Shown piece after piece: positions 42,563-51,722 of a DNA stretch of 64,000 nucleotides. The notes beneath the pieces were generated by a model, which saw nothing but the letters and a program-made list of their open reading frames with translations, was not told the DNA's origin and did not search any database. The first letter of the stretch is position 1, and every line of letters begins with the position of its first letter. The translations under genes and the position numbers were made by a program. The stretch comes from JAMDEO01 sp963775295 (lineage in GTDB: Bacteria > Actinomycetota > Thermoleophilia > RBG-16-64-13): the NCBI GenBank assembly GCA_963775295.1, contig CAVZIK010000006.1:2728001-2792000 (forward strand), in the 5' to 3' direction.

Positions 42563-45558
42563 CGGGCCCGACCTCCTCTACGCGACCTGCAGGCCGGCCC
42601 CAGTTCGCACCAGATTGGGCACTTCCGACCGGCGCGAGGGGCTATGAGCCCGCTGCGTATCTCGGCGGCTGCATCGCTGGCGCTGGCCAGGGCATCGCCG
42701 AGCAATTTCCTCTCTGCGTCCGCGTCCAGCGGTCGGCACCCTTCCGCCATCCCGCCCAGGATGCCCGCGGCATCGGCAGAGACGACTCCCGAACGCGTCT
42801 GATCTTTCAGAGACAGATATGCCCCGCCTATCACCCGGGCAGCGGGCCGCTCCGCGGCAAGGGCAAGCAGGTACAGCGGCAATTGGAGTCCCTTCTCCGT
42901 CCCGATCTCGGAGAAAGAGGGTATCAATCCAGTTTTGTAGTCGATGACAAACAGCATCAGTTGCTCCCGGTCGGCATCCACCCTATCGATCTTGCCGCGG
43001 ATGACGAGACCCCCGACATCGACCCCCTCCCGGCCTCCGAACCACAGTTCGGTGTCGGTGGCGATGAGACTTGTCCCGCTCGTACTCTCCGAGCGGAGCA
43101 GACCCTCGGCCATCTTTCGTACCCTCCAGGCCGCTACGCGCTTGTCTGAGGCGCTTCCCGGGCAGCTGCCTGCTTCGATAAGCCGACCCACGGCCCTGAA
43201 GGCTGTGTCTATGGCGTCGGACACGTTCTCCGGAACGACGGGCAAGGCCCCTCGACGCGACAACTCCCGATAGGTGGAGCAGAGCGCCGCGTGCGCGATG
43301 TTTCCAAGCTCCCTGCCGTCGAGTTCGGACTCAATCTCGTCAAGACCCACGATGCCGTTGAGGAACCAGCCGAAGGGACAACCGAGATACCTCTCGAGCT
43401 CAGAAGAGGAGAAGTTCTTCCTTTGGGCCAAGTCGGCGAGGACGACGGGATCTCGCAGGACCGCCCCCCTTCGCTCCCACAACCCCACCGAGACGCCGGT
43501 AGAAGCCAGGAGAGACTTACCGGAGACCGACCTCGCGTCTGCAGCGCGCGCGCGGAGAAAGTGTTTCCGAGTGGGCGCGACTCCTACTGGATAAACCAGG
43601 TCTGCCAGCGAGCGGCGGCTATCCGCCTCCTTGCAAGACCGGAGCAGGCCGATACACTGAAGCCAATACTCTGAAGGAAAGGCCTCACCCCCGCCGTCGT
43701 CAGCGTCCCGCGCGCTCAAATACAGCATTTGCCAGGCGCGCGAAATCGTGCTCGCGAAGAGTGCCGCCTCGGTATCGATTTCCGGCGGAAGCAGCCCTCC
43801 TCCACCGAGCGAATCTATACGAACCCTTTGGGTCTCCGTGAGCAATGACGGCAGATCGCTGCGTGCCGGAAATTCCCCGTCCACCAAGCCAAGGACGAGA
43901 AGCGCGTCGAAACGTCGGGCGCGAGCGCGTCGCGGACTGAGGATCTGGATCGCCTCCTGTCCTTCCATGGGTCCACCGGGAACGTTCATCCTCTCTAGAG
44001 CCGCAAGCACCCCCCGAACTGCCAGCCATCGGGTATCTGCGCCGCCCCCGGACATCCCCTTGAGCGATGAAATAGCCGATCCCAGGATGGTATAGGCGCG
44101 AACATCCTCCTCCGCATCTCGAGAGACGGTTTGGACGTTCCGAAGCCCACACTTCAGCATTTCGAGGGCGAACTCTTCCAACGCCGCAGTGTTGAGGCGC
44201 GCTTCCTCCCCCTGCCCCGTCATTGTGCCTTCCACCATTTGGAGCAACACAGACTCCTCCCGCCCGAACATGGAGGCAAGAACCCGAGCTCCCCGCGCAA
44301 ACCCGCGACGGTATTCCGTCTCCTTACGAGCCACGATACCGAGATCGATTCCGCTGTACGGGCTGCGCAGAAAGGCGAGCAAAGCCTGAGGGTCATCGTT
44401 CGCCCACCCCTTGAGTGCGTTGACGAACGCGTGCCCCAGCCCCGATCGGCGGAAAGGCCTACCAGTGTCGATCCGAAACGGGATGGCGCATGAATCGAAG
44501 ACCTGAGAAAGCAGGCCGCTCCAGGCATCGACATGGCGGACAACCACACCTATACGCCCCGGTTGGAACCCTCTGCGAATGAGATCCACAATCTGTTCGG
44601 CGGCGAGTTCGGCTTCATTGCGTTGCCCTGAGGCAAGAAGGAAACGGACACCTTGAGGTCCGTCGTCAACGGGAGGAGGCACGTCGGCCGCAACGGGGCT
44701 CATGAAATTCCGTTCTAGAAACCCAATATGAGGCGACGAATAGGCGTGCGCCTGCGGAGCCATTTCGATTACCTGGCTTGCTGAAGCCGCCCACCAAGCC
44801 ACCTCAGCCGCGTTGGCGAGGCCGAATGCGCGGGATCGCTCGAAGGGCAGCGTCAACAGTACCGGGACCCGCCCCGACAGCGCCTCAACGAAAGCCTGCT
44901 GTCCGGGCGTGAACGAGGTGAACCCATAGAGGACCACGGGATGATCCCAGGAATCGACGCGCCCTCGGGCTGCGCGCACGGCGGCGGGCCGATCTGTCAA
45001 CCCCTGAGCTCCACGCGCCGCCTCGTAGGCGCGTGCCACCGCGGCGAGGTCTTCGGCCAAATCGGCGGCGTCGGGCTCCGATCCGGCCCAAGCACGCAAA
45101 ATGGTATGGATCTGGGAGGCAGGCCTCCCGCTTTCCTCGAGCCGCTGTAGAAGAGAGGATAACGCGCTCAGGGTTCCCGGGAAGCCGACCATGGGAGCGA
45201 GGCCGTGAAGAGGCACGTCGTCGAGCACTCGCCCCAGGATGAGATCCCGTTGGAAACCGGTGACGTAACAGGGTTGCTCGCCCAAGACCTCGGCCACCAG
45301 ACCATCAAACGTCAACGCTGGGCTGACGCCGACGAGCGCACCCGCCCTGCGCACCATCTCCAATGTGAGTTCCTGAGCATCGGGGCCGGTGGGCGCCACC
45401 GTAACCGGGCCCAGAGACAGCCTGGCGCGCCACCAGTCCAACGCCCTCCCCATCTTGCCCGAATTGGCCGGACCGAGCACGAGCGTCAACCCGGGCCGGG
45501 CGGGGTTATCTCCGGCCGTTTCGAGAAGGTTCAGTTGCTTGTGGATGCGATCACTCAA
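42559..45558 (-). CDS. AddB-like helicase/nuclease partner subunit
   Basis: 999 residues from a TTG without an evident Shine-Dalgarno. The N-terminus has a P-loop-like GPANSGKM, as in AddB where the motor is degenerate. The middle carries remnants of SF1 motifs (VLGLVDGEFPARSD). The C-terminal nuclease shows KIDRVDADREQ, FVIDYKTG, and an Fe-S set of one Cys in YLGCPFGWFL plus CPIWCELGPAC. It belongs with the adjacent AddA-like gene in one break-processing complex. The short untranslated region after a candidate -10 suggests a near-leaderless mRNA. Confidence 0.85.
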   Translation of the reverse strand: MSDRIHKQLNLLETAGDNPARPGLTLVLGPANSGKMGRALDWWRARLSLGPVTVAPTGPDAQELTLEMVRRAGALVGVSPALTFDGLVAEVLGEQPCYVTGFQRDLILGRVLDDVPLHGLAPMVGFPGTLSALSSLLQRLEESGRPASQIHTILRAWAGSEPDAADLAEDLAAVARAYEAARGAQGLTDRPAAVRAARGRVDSWDHPVVLYGFTSFTPGQQAFVEALSGRVPVLLTLPFERSRAFGLANAAEVAWWAASASQVIEMAPQAHAYSSPHIGFLERNFMSPVAADVPPPVDDGPQGVRFLLASGQRNEAELAAEQIVDLIRRGFQPGRIGVVVRHVDAWSGLLSQVFDSCAIPFRIDTGRPFRRSGLGHAFVNALKGWANDDPQALLAFLRSPYSGIDLGIVARKETEYRRGFARGARVLASMFGREESVLLQMVEGTMTGQGEEARLNTAALEEFALEMLKCGLRNVQTVSRDAEEDVRAYTILGSAISSLKGMSGGGADTRWLAVRGVLAALERMNVPGGPMEGQEAIQILSPRRARARRFDALLVLGLVDGEFPARSDLPSLLTETQRVRIDSLGGGGLLPPEIDTEAALFASTISRAWQMLYLSARDADDGGGEAFPSEYWLQCIGLLRSCKEADSRRSLADLVYPVGVAPTRKHFLRARAADARSVSGKSLLASTGVSVGLWERRGAVLRDPVVLADLAQRKNFSSSELERYLGCPFGWFLNGIVGLDEIESELDGRELGNIAHAALCSTYRELSRRGALPVVPENVSDAIDTAFRAVGRLIEAGSCPGSASDKRVAAWRVRKMAEGLLRSESTSGTSLIATDTELWFGGREGVDVGGLVIRGKIDRVDADREQLMLFVIDYKTGLIPSFSEIGTEKGLQLPLYLLALAAERPAARVIGGAYLSLKDQTRSGVVSADAAGILGGMAEGCRPLDADAERKLLGDALASASDAAAEIRSGLIAPRAGRKCPIWCELGPACRSRRGGRAR

Positions 45559-45567
45559 GGTGAAACC

Positions 45568-45590
45568 ATTGTAAGGCCCCGGCCGGACAG
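45568..45590 (-). promoter_or_regulatory. Candidate PafBC-type (RecA-NDp-like) promoter of addB-addA
   Basis: On the minus strand CTGTCCGGC is followed by exactly 8 bp and then TACAAT. The published LexA-independent damage promoter of mycobacteria is TTGTCRGTG-N8-TAnnnT. Here TGTC, one G, the spacing and the -10 agree; four upstream positions do not. The -10 ends 10 bp before the addB start codon. The pafBC gene begins 40 bp further upstream on the other strand. Confidence 0.35.
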
Positions 45591-45629
45591 ATACTGACCC
45601 TGAGCGTGCTTCTGGGTTAGTCTTAGCGC

Positions 45630-47708
45630 ATGAGCCGCGACGAGGACAAACTCATACGCCAGTTGTCGCTCCTTGCGTTCCTCCTGAGTCAGCCGCGGCC
45701 GTTCACGGCCCGCGAGATCCAGGACTCGGTCGAGGGATACTGGGACATGAGCGACGAAACGTTCGCCCGCCGATTCCACGGCGATCGCACCGATCTGGCA
45801 AAGATCGGTATAGAGGTCCACGGCTCATCCCAAGGCGATGCCGCCGATACTCAAGTCTACTTTCTGCCCGAAGAGGAATACCGGTTGCCCAGTGTGGAGT
45901 TCACGCCCGCTGAGCGGCAGTCCCTCGCGGTGGCCTTGGCAGCGCTCGACGGGCGCTTTGCGTACGCACGACCGTTACGCCTCGCCCTCACGGCCATCTC
46001 CCAGGGACTGCCGAACCCTATCCACGACGAACTCGAGCAACTGCCGATCGCCTTGGCTCCCGACGAGGACGCCCGCCAGGCCGGGAAGAAGCTCGCCCGC
46101 CTCGAGGACGCAGTCACCCGTGGCAAGACCGTCTGCTTCACCTACTTGTCAGCGGGCGGGACCCCGGAGGAGAGACGACTGGATCCGTATAGCCTCTTCT
46201 TAATCCAGGGACGCTGGTACGCTGTCGGCTTCGACCACCTGCGCCACGGAATACGCACCTTCCGGATCACTCGGATCTCGGGGGCGGTCCGCTTTCTCAC
46301 GGAGAAGGCAAGGGATTTCACCATTCCCGGCGACTACGACCCGGGAGAGTACCGGGCCAGGCCGCCATGGCTGATCGGCAAGATCAGGGGAACCGCCACC
46401 GTCAAAGTCGAGGAAGAGTTGGCTTGGTGGGTGTCGCGACTTCAGCCCCATGTGGAGTGGCTGCGTGACGATACGGCCGGTTGCAGCTACTTCTCTCTCC
46501 CGTATGCCGACGAGGACGTTCTGCTGTCCTGGGCGGTCGGGCTCGGCGTCTGCGGGGAACTGCTCGAACCCGCCGACCTGCGCGCGAAGCTCGCGGACTC
46601 GCTCGTCCGGGTGGCGCGCGCCCACGCCGGAGATCCTCTTGGCCTGGGCGCGCCGGTCCGGCCCCACTCTGAAGCCCGTGCGGCTGTCGCAAGGACATCC
46701 ATCCACAGAATCGAACCCATCGCTCCGGAGCACCTGGCGCGCGCCATCTCGCTCGTGCAGTATCTCGTCGACGAGCGAACACCCGGGCTGGTCACATGGC
46801 AAACACTCGGTGACGACCTCGGACTCACCCGGGCGGAAATAGAAGCAGACCTATCGCTCATCAACCTCGTCAACTTCGGCGGGGGTACCTACGCACTCGT
46901 GGCCGAGGCCGACGACCGCGGGGTCACCGTCACACGGGATGTGATGTCAGAGGTCTTCTCGCGCCCCGCCCGTCTGTCCCCGCTGATGACCCGCGCCCTG
47001 CTCCTCGCCTTTGACCTGCTGGGCGAGACCATCAAGATGGACAGCACCGAGTCGCTCCTGTCCGTGCGAGAGAAGATCCGCCTTCTCGCGGGATCGATCC
47101 CCGGGCAAAAAGGGATCGTGGTGGACGACATCGTGCGCCCCTCCCCGGACTTGTTCGAAGTGCTGAACGGCTCCATCAGAAAGCATCGGGTGGTCGAGAT
47201 CCAGTACTTCACCCCGACCCGGGGCCGGCTGAGCACCCGGCGGGTAGAACCCTACCTGCTCTTCCGCTCCCGTGACGGCTGGTATCTGGAGGCTTTCTGC
47301 CTGAGTGCTCAAGCGCAGCGAACATTTAGGCTCGAGTTCATCCGCGGGGCTGGGGCGACCGCGGAGGTCTTTGAGCCCAGGTCTGAGGTCGACCTCACCT
47401 CGCGCCTGGCTGGAGCGGCTTTTCCAGCGGGAGGCTCGGTCTCGTGGGCGACGGTCCGCTTCGCACCCCGGTGGCGTTCGTATCTCGACGATCGGGGGGT
47501 CACGCACGAGACCCTGCCAGGCGGCAGTCTGCTGGCTCGGATGCCGTATCTCGATGAGCGTTGGGTGGTCCGAGAGGTGGTCCGTTTTCTCGGAGACGCG
47601 ACACTCGAGTTCCCGGCTTCGGCCCGGCGGGAGACACAGAGGTTGGCCGGATCGCTCTCTCTGCTCTACGGAGGCGCCGCAGCCGCAGACAAAGGAGAAC
47701 GGGCGTGA
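45630..47708 (+). CDS. pafBC: Fused PafB-PafC WYL-domain transcriptional regulator
   Basis: 692 residues made of two similar halves. The first half is an HTH (1-75) and a WYL domain with WYA at 196-198. The second is another HTH (about 365-425) and a WYL domain with WYL at 551-553. In mycobacteria PafB and PafC are separate proteins forming a complex that activates the LexA-independent DNA damage response; here they are one chain. No Pup-proteasome gene is in this window. It is divergent from addB-addA and its stop overlaps the next gene (GTGA). Confidence 0.85.
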   Translation: MSRDEDKLIRQLSLLAFLLSQPRPFTAREIQDSVEGYWDMSDETFARRFHGDRTDLAKIGIEVHGSSQGDAADTQVYFLPEEEYRLPSVEFTPAERQSLAVALAALDGRFAYARPLRLALTAISQGLPNPIHDELEQLPIALAPDEDARQAGKKLARLEDAVTRGKTVCFTYLSAGGTPEERRLDPYSLFLIQGRWYAVGFDHLRHGIRTFRITRISGAVRFLTEKARDFTIPGDYDPGEYRARPPWLIGKIRGTATVKVEEELAWWVSRLQPHVEWLRDDTAGCSYFSLPYADEDVLLSWAVGLGVCGELLEPADLRAKLADSLVRVARAHAGDPLGLGAPVRPHSEARAAVARTSIHRIEPIAPEHLARAISLVQYLVDERTPGLVTWQTLGDDLGLTRAEIEADLSLINLVNFGGGTYALVAEADDRGVTVTRDVMSEVFSRPARLSPLMTRALLLAFDLLGETIKMDSTESLLSVREKIRLLAGSIPGQKGIVVDDIVRPSPDLFEVLNGSIRKHRVVEIQYFTPTRGRLSTRRVEPYLLFRSRDGWYLEAFCLSAQAQRTFRLEFIRGAGATAEVFEPRSEVDLTSRLAGAAFPAGGSVSWATVRFAPRWRSYLDDRGVTHETLPGGSLLARMPYLDERWVVREVVRFLGDATLEFPASARRETQRLAGSLSLLYGGAAAADKGERA

Positions 47709-48166
47709 AGTTCCTTGAACGCTTCGTCGCAAACGCCGTGGCAGTCTATCTCGCGCTCTACCTGGTGGACTCCGTCGCCAGGGGACATTTTCGAATTGGG
47801 GCCATCTGGATCGCGGTGCTGCTGGCGCTGGTGGTCGGCCTCTTGAACAGCCTGATCCGCCCGCTCCATCGTGTCCGAACCAGAACCTCGCGTTCCCTCA
47901 TCGTCGCCGCCCTCACGCTAATCCTCAATGCATTGGTAGTTCAGGTATTCGCTTGGGCCACCCCGTTGGCGGTGGATAATCTCCCCTGGCTCCTGCTGGT
48001 CGCGGGATTCCTGGCCGTCCTCATGGGGACGATCAACTGGCTGATAGGCTTCGCCCCTCCAGAGAAAGGGCGGCCTTCTGCAAGAATCACAAGGGTCAGA
48101 GATCCTCAAAGTTCCGGAGCCGTCCGGAGGGACAAGGCGTCGCGCTCCCGCGCCCCCCGCTCGTAG
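47705..48166 (+). CDS. Four-helix membrane protein of the phage-holin-4 type
   Basis: 153 residues from a GTG overlapping the pafBC stop, with GGAGAA upstream. Four hydrophobic helices with LLNSLIRPL and LNALVVQVFAW between them resemble the small membrane family annotated as mycobacterial four-TM phage holins, which are common chromosomal genes and not evidence of a prophage. A basic tail (RSARITRVRD, RRDKASRSRAPRS) points to the cytoplasm. Function unknown. Confidence 0.7.
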   Translation: MKFLERFVANAVAVYLALYLVDSVARGHFRIGAIWIAVLLALVVGLLNSLIRPLHRVRTRTSRSLIVAALTLILNALVVQVFAWATPLAVDNLPWLLLVAGFLAVLMGTINWLIGFAPPEKGRPSARITRVRDPQSSGAVRRDKASRSRAPRS

Positions 48167-48188
48167 CCGGCTCGTGCCCGGGCGGCTA
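48164..48188. terminator. Stem made of two convergent stop codons
   Basis: TAGCCG (48164-48169) pairs with CGGCTA (48183-48188); the two arms contain the TAG stops of the holin-like gene and of pilT. The loop is GC-rich and there is no T-run. It may help separate the two convergent transcripts. Confidence 0.35.
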
Positions 48189-49274
48189 GTCCACCAGCGG
48201 CACCTCGTGCCCACGCGCTTGGACGAGCAGGCGAAAGTCGTGCGGACTGCTGGCCATGAGCTGGGCGTCTTCCATGGTGACAAGGCCCCGCTCGTACAGT
48301 TGGAGCAAGCTCTGGTCGAACGTTTGCATCCCGTAGAAGTCGCCTTCCTGGATGGCGGTATGGATGTTGTGCGTCTGAGTGGGATCTAGAATGAGGTCGC
48401 GGATCCGCCCCGTCATACACATGGCCTCAACCGCCGGAACCCTGCCGACTCCGTCTGCCCGGACGAGAAGCCGCTGAGAGATGATGCCGCGGAGCGATCC
48501 GGCCAGCATGATCCGCACCTGTTTCTGCTGATACAGCGGGAAGAAGTCGATGATGCGGTTGATCGTCTCGGGGACGTCGATTGTGTGAAGAGTGCTGAGG
48601 ACGAAGTGTCCCGTCTGGGCGGCGGTCAGCGCGGTCCGCACCGTCTCCTGGTCGCGCATTTCCCCGATAAGGATAATGTCTGGGTCCTGGCGCAGAACGT
48701 ACTTGAGGGCGGTGCCATAGTTCTCCGTGTCTAGCCCGACCTCCCGCTGGTTCACGATGCACTTCCGGTCCTGATGGAGGATCTCAATGGGGTCCTCGAT
48801 GGTGACAATGTGCTTCCTCAGGTTGCGGTTGATGTGATCGATCATCGCCGCCAAGGTAGTGGTCTTCCCGGACCCGGTGGTACCCGTGACGAGGACCATG
48901 CCCCGAGGTTCCAGCGAAAGTTTCTGGACTACCGGGGGGAGGTTCAACTCCTTGAAGTCGGGCACCCGGGTGACGACCTGACGCAGGGCTATGGAGATAG
49001 TTCCCCGCTGCCGGTACACGTTGATCCGGTACCGACCCACGTCGGGGCCGCTATAAGCGAAGTCGATCTCGTTGGTCTCGCTGAAGCGGCGGATCTGCTT
49101 CTCGCTCATGAGCGACGCGGCGTAGTCCTTGGTGTCCTCCGGACTGCAGGCGGGTTCGTCCAGCTCGGACAGCTCGCCGTCAAGGCGGATCATGGGCGGG
49201 CTACCCACCTTCAGGTGAAGGTCGGAGGCGCCAACCTCCTTAACCTTGTGGAGTAGTTCATCTATGCTCTTCAT
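48186..49274 (-). CDS. pilT: Twitching motility ATPase PilT
   Basis: Hexameric ATPase that retracts type IV pili. The ATG at 49274 follows GGAGGG and gives 362 residues. The N-terminal PAS-like domain (GASDLHLKVGSPPMIR) and the ATPase core are intact: Walker A TGTTGSGKTT, Asp box VTIEDPIE, GEMRDQET, His box LSTLHT, and the AIQEGDFYGMQTFDQ motif typical of PilT. No other pilus gene is in the window. It ends the amidase-NlpC-HDAC-pilT minus-strand group. Confidence 0.92.
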   Translation of the reverse strand: MKSIDELLHKVKEVGASDLHLKVGSPPMIRLDGELSELDEPACSPEDTKDYAASLMSEKQIRRFSETNEIDFAYSGPDVGRYRINVYRQRGTISIALRQVVTRVPDFKELNLPPVVQKLSLEPRGMVLVTGTTGSGKTTTLAAMIDHINRNLRKHIVTIEDPIEILHQDRKCIVNQREVGLDTENYGTALKYVLRQDPDIILIGEMRDQETVRTALTAAQTGHFVLSTLHTIDVPETINRIIDFFPLYQQKQVRIMLAGSLRGIISQRLLVRADGVGRVPAVEAMCMTGRIRDLILDPTQTHNIHTAIQEGDFYGMQTFDQSLLQLYERGLVTMEDAQLMASSPHDFRLLVQARGHEVPLVD

Positions 49275-49445
49275 CAAGCCCTCCAGACCCACGCGCGGCG
49301 AGCGCGTACTGTTTGCACCAATTGTTTCGGTGAAAACGGCCGGAAACTTGACTACGGTTCAAGTCGCGCGGCCAAAGGCCGATGAGGCACACGATCGCGA
49401 CGCCCGGAGCTGGCTTCGCGGCCAGGGTCATCCCCGGGACGAGTT
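49275..49445 (-). promoter_or_regulatory. Gap before pilT with several hairpins
   Basis: The 171-bp leader holds a CTGGC/GCCAG hairpin nested in CCCGG/CCGGG, a GGCC-TTT-GGCC stem and a perfect ACTTGA-N7-TCAAGT hairpin (about 49346-49364). It could be a structured leader or promoter zone. I compared it with the c-di-GMP-I riboswitch consensus and did not find the conserved loops. Confidence 0.25.
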
Positions 49446-50471
49446 CTAGGAGAGCGCGTCCTTCCAATACGGGCGAACGGCGTCGAGGGCGCGTTTCACG
49501 TCCTGCCGTTCCCCCTCCGAGATCGGCCTCTGGAAATCGGGCTCTTCCCCGTCCATCCCCCGGAGAGTGGCGACCACCGACTCTGCCATCATGGTGGGCA
49601 CGTAACCGCCCTCGAGAAACGCGAGAGGGCCGGCTGCGCCCACGTCGAGCGCAAACGCACGTAGTCGGACCGCCATCCATTGGAAAGCCGCCTCGCTGTA
49701 GCGAAGGTCGCCCAAAGGGTCGCCTTTCTGCCCGTCGTAGCCGGCCGATACCAGTATGAGTTGCGGGTCGAATGCCCGGGCCACGGGAAGGAGCAGCGAA
49801 TCGAAAGCCTCGACCAACGCCCCGTCGCCTGACCCAGCCGCAAGAGGTACGTTGATTGTGTGCCCGGCAGCGCGTCCGGAGCCCACCTCGTTCGCGAGAC
49901 CAGTGCCCGGATAGTGCTCGGCTTCGTGGATACTGAAGAAGAGCACACGGGGATCGTCGTAGAAGGCTTCGTGCGTGCCGTTGCCGTGGTGAACGTCCCA
50001 ATCGACGATGAGAACCCTGTCCAGACCCATCGCGTCGAGGGCGTGGGCGGCGGCAACCGCGATGTTGTTGAACAGACAGAAGCCCATGCCTTGCGAGGGA
50101 CGGGCATGGTGTCCGGGGGGACGGATAAGCATGAAGGCCAGCTTTCCGTCCTTCAGGCAGCTATCGACCGCCATAACACCGGCCCCGGCCGCGAGGAGAG
50201 CCGCCTCATAGGAGTCCGGCGAGACGGCGGTATCCCAATCGAGCCAGCCTCCACCTTCCTCGGCAATGCGTCTCACGGTTTCGATGTAGCCGGACTCGTG
50301 GATCCTCGCAACCTCGGAAACCGCAGCCGGCTCGGGAGTGACCCAACCGATGTCCAAGCCGCTGTCGAGCAGAGTCTGAAGGGCGACGGCCAGTCTCTCT
50401 TTGTTCTCGGGATGCTCGCCCGTCTCGTGCTTGAGGAACAGCGGATGGTAGTACACGTCGATGATGCCCAC
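49446..50471 (-). CDS. Histone-deacetylase-family (AcuC-like) hydrolase
   Basis: 341 residues, arginase/deacetylase fold, zinc-dependent amidohydrolase. RPPGHHARPSQGMGFCLFNN, VDWDVHHGNGT and SAGYDGQKGDPLG carry the catalytic His pair and the Asp/His zinc ligands. Bacterial members deacetylate proteins (acetyl-CoA synthetase in the AcuC case) or polyamines; the substrate here is unknown. It follows the NlpC/P60 gene by 9 bp. Confidence 0.9.
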   Translation of the reverse strand: MGIIDVYYHPLFLKHETGEHPENKERLAVALQTLLDSGLDIGWVTPEPAAVSEVARIHESGYIETVRRIAEEGGGWLDWDTAVSPDSYEAALLAAGAGVMAVDSCLKDGKLAFMLIRPPGHHARPSQGMGFCLFNNIAVAAAHALDAMGLDRVLIVDWDVHHGNGTHEAFYDDPRVLFFSIHEAEHYPGTGLANEVGSGRAAGHTINVPLAAGSGDGALVEAFDSLLLPVARAFDPQLILVSAGYDGQKGDPLGDLRYSEAAFQWMAVRLRAFALDVGAAGPLAFLEGGYVPTMMAESVVATLRGMDGEEPDFQRPISEGERQDVKRALDAVRPYWKDALS

Positions 50472-50480
50472 AAAGAACTC

Positions 50481-51671
50481 CTAAAGGATGATGCGGCAAG
50501 CGCCGTAGTAGTTGCTCCGCCAGACGTCGTCGATGCGGACGCCCTTGCCGACGCCGGCCGCATTGATCATCTTTCCGTTGCCCACGTAAATACCGACGTG
50601 ATGGATGGGGTTGCCAAAGAAGACAAGGTCGCCCGGCCTAAGACTCCCGTTCGAGACGGCCTGGCCGCATCCATACTGCATGCGGCTGGAGTGCGGCAGA
50701 CTCACCCCCACCTTGTTGTAGACGTACATCACAAAGCCGGAGCAATCGAACCCGCTCGGACTCGATCCCGCCCAGACATACGTGCAGCCCAGATAGTTCA
50801 TCGCGATGGAGACAACACTGCTGGAGCTTGCCGAACCAGGCACGGACACGGAGACCGAACCGGAGCCCCGGGACACGGCGGATTGATGAGACTTTGCAGC
50901 TGCGAGAGCCTTCGCTTTGGCCTCCGCCGCCGCCTTGGCGGCAGCCGCTTTCGCCGCCGCGGCCAACTGAGCCTGACGCGCCGCCTCGGCCTTTTCGAGA
51001 GCGGCGATCTGAGTTTCTTTGCCGGCCAGCGCTTTCTGATTCGCCGAGAGTCGGTCCTGCACCGCTTGCTTCGCGGTGTCCGCCTCGGCGGCAAGCTGCT
51101 TTTGTTCCGTCAATTGGTTGGCGAGTTCGACCTTACGCTGGGCGACCTCGTCACGAAAAGCCACCACATCTGCGACCAACTTGCTGTCCTGGGCGCCCAG
51201 TCGCTCTAGAAGGCCCACGCGATTGACCAGGTCGGAGAAGGAGCTGGAGCCTGCGAGACTACCGATAGCACCCAGATGGCCCTGCTTGTATATCTGTACG
51301 ACCCTGTCGTTGAACTGCGCCCGGACCTGCTCCAGGTCGCTCTCGGTCTTGGTGAGCTTCGTCTGGGTCTTCTTGGCGGCGTCCTTGGTATCGCTGAGTT
51401 TGGCGGTGGCGTAGTTGTAGTCTTCGATCGCGCCTTCAAGCTGATCGTTGAGATCGTCGATGCGCGCTTGAAGAGTCTCAGCCTCGCTCTTGGCCTGGGT
51501 GATCGCTGCAGGTTGTGCCCATGCCGCATTGCCCCCAACCAGGGCAGCTGCCGCGAGGATTACAAAGAGGGAAACGAGACGTAGCCCGATGCCGCCTGAC
51601 TTGCCGGTTCTGATCGGAGCCCTCCCATGTCGCTTGACGGACTGTGCCGCTCGTCTCAGAGTTCCACGCAC
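50481..51671 (-). CDS. Secreted NlpC/P60 peptidoglycan endopeptidase with coiled coil
   Basis: 396 residues. A signal peptide-like helix (residues 28-52) ends AWA-QPAA. A long coiled coil follows at 57-230, then an Ala/Lys-rich linker (235-260), a Ser-rich linker, and an NlpC/P60 domain from about 284. The active residues are Cys310 (GFDCSGF), His358 (HHVGIYVG) and Asn370. It cuts the D-Glu to diamino acid bond in stem peptides. The layout resembles RipA/RipB- and CwlO-type hydrolases whose coiled coils are controlled by FtsEX-like complexes. Directly downstream of the CwlM-like gene. Confidence 0.93.
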   Translation of the reverse strand: MRGTLRRAAQSVKRHGRAPIRTGKSGGIGLRLVSLFVILAAAALVGGNAAWAQPAAITQAKSEAETLQARIDDLNDQLEGAIEDYNYATAKLSDTKDAAKKTQTKLTKTESDLEQVRAQFNDRVVQIYKQGHLGAIGSLAGSSSFSDLVNRVGLLERLGAQDSKLVADVVAFRDEVAQRKVELANQLTEQKQLAAEADTAKQAVQDRLSANQKALAGKETQIAALEKAEAARQAQLAAAAKAAAAKAAAEAKAKALAAAKSHQSAVSRGSGSVSVSVPGSASSSSVVSIAMNYLGCTYVWAGSSPSGFDCSGFVMYVYNKVGVSLPHSSRMQYGCGQAVSNGSLRPGDLVFFGNPIHHVGIYVGNGKMINAAGVGKGVRIDDVWRSNYYGACRIIL

Positions 51672-51722
51672 TCTACCACTTTCCTAGGCACCGACCAACC
51701 AATCGCCCAGTGGTCAATGCGC

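Noticed and set aside
45630..47708. WYL protein as a defence-system regulator
   Set aside because: Two HTH-WYL halves in one chain match PafB-PafC, and the neighbours are repair and housekeeping genes, with no defence effectors.
47705..48166. Prophage remnant suggested by the holin-like gene
   Set aside because: It is translationally coupled to pafBC, has no other phage genes nearby, and this membrane family is common in actinobacterial chromosomes.
49275..49445. Possible c-di-GMP-I riboswitch before pilT
   Set aside because: Hairpins exist, but the conserved GGGCAAACC-type loop and ACGCAAAGCC element are not found on either strand.
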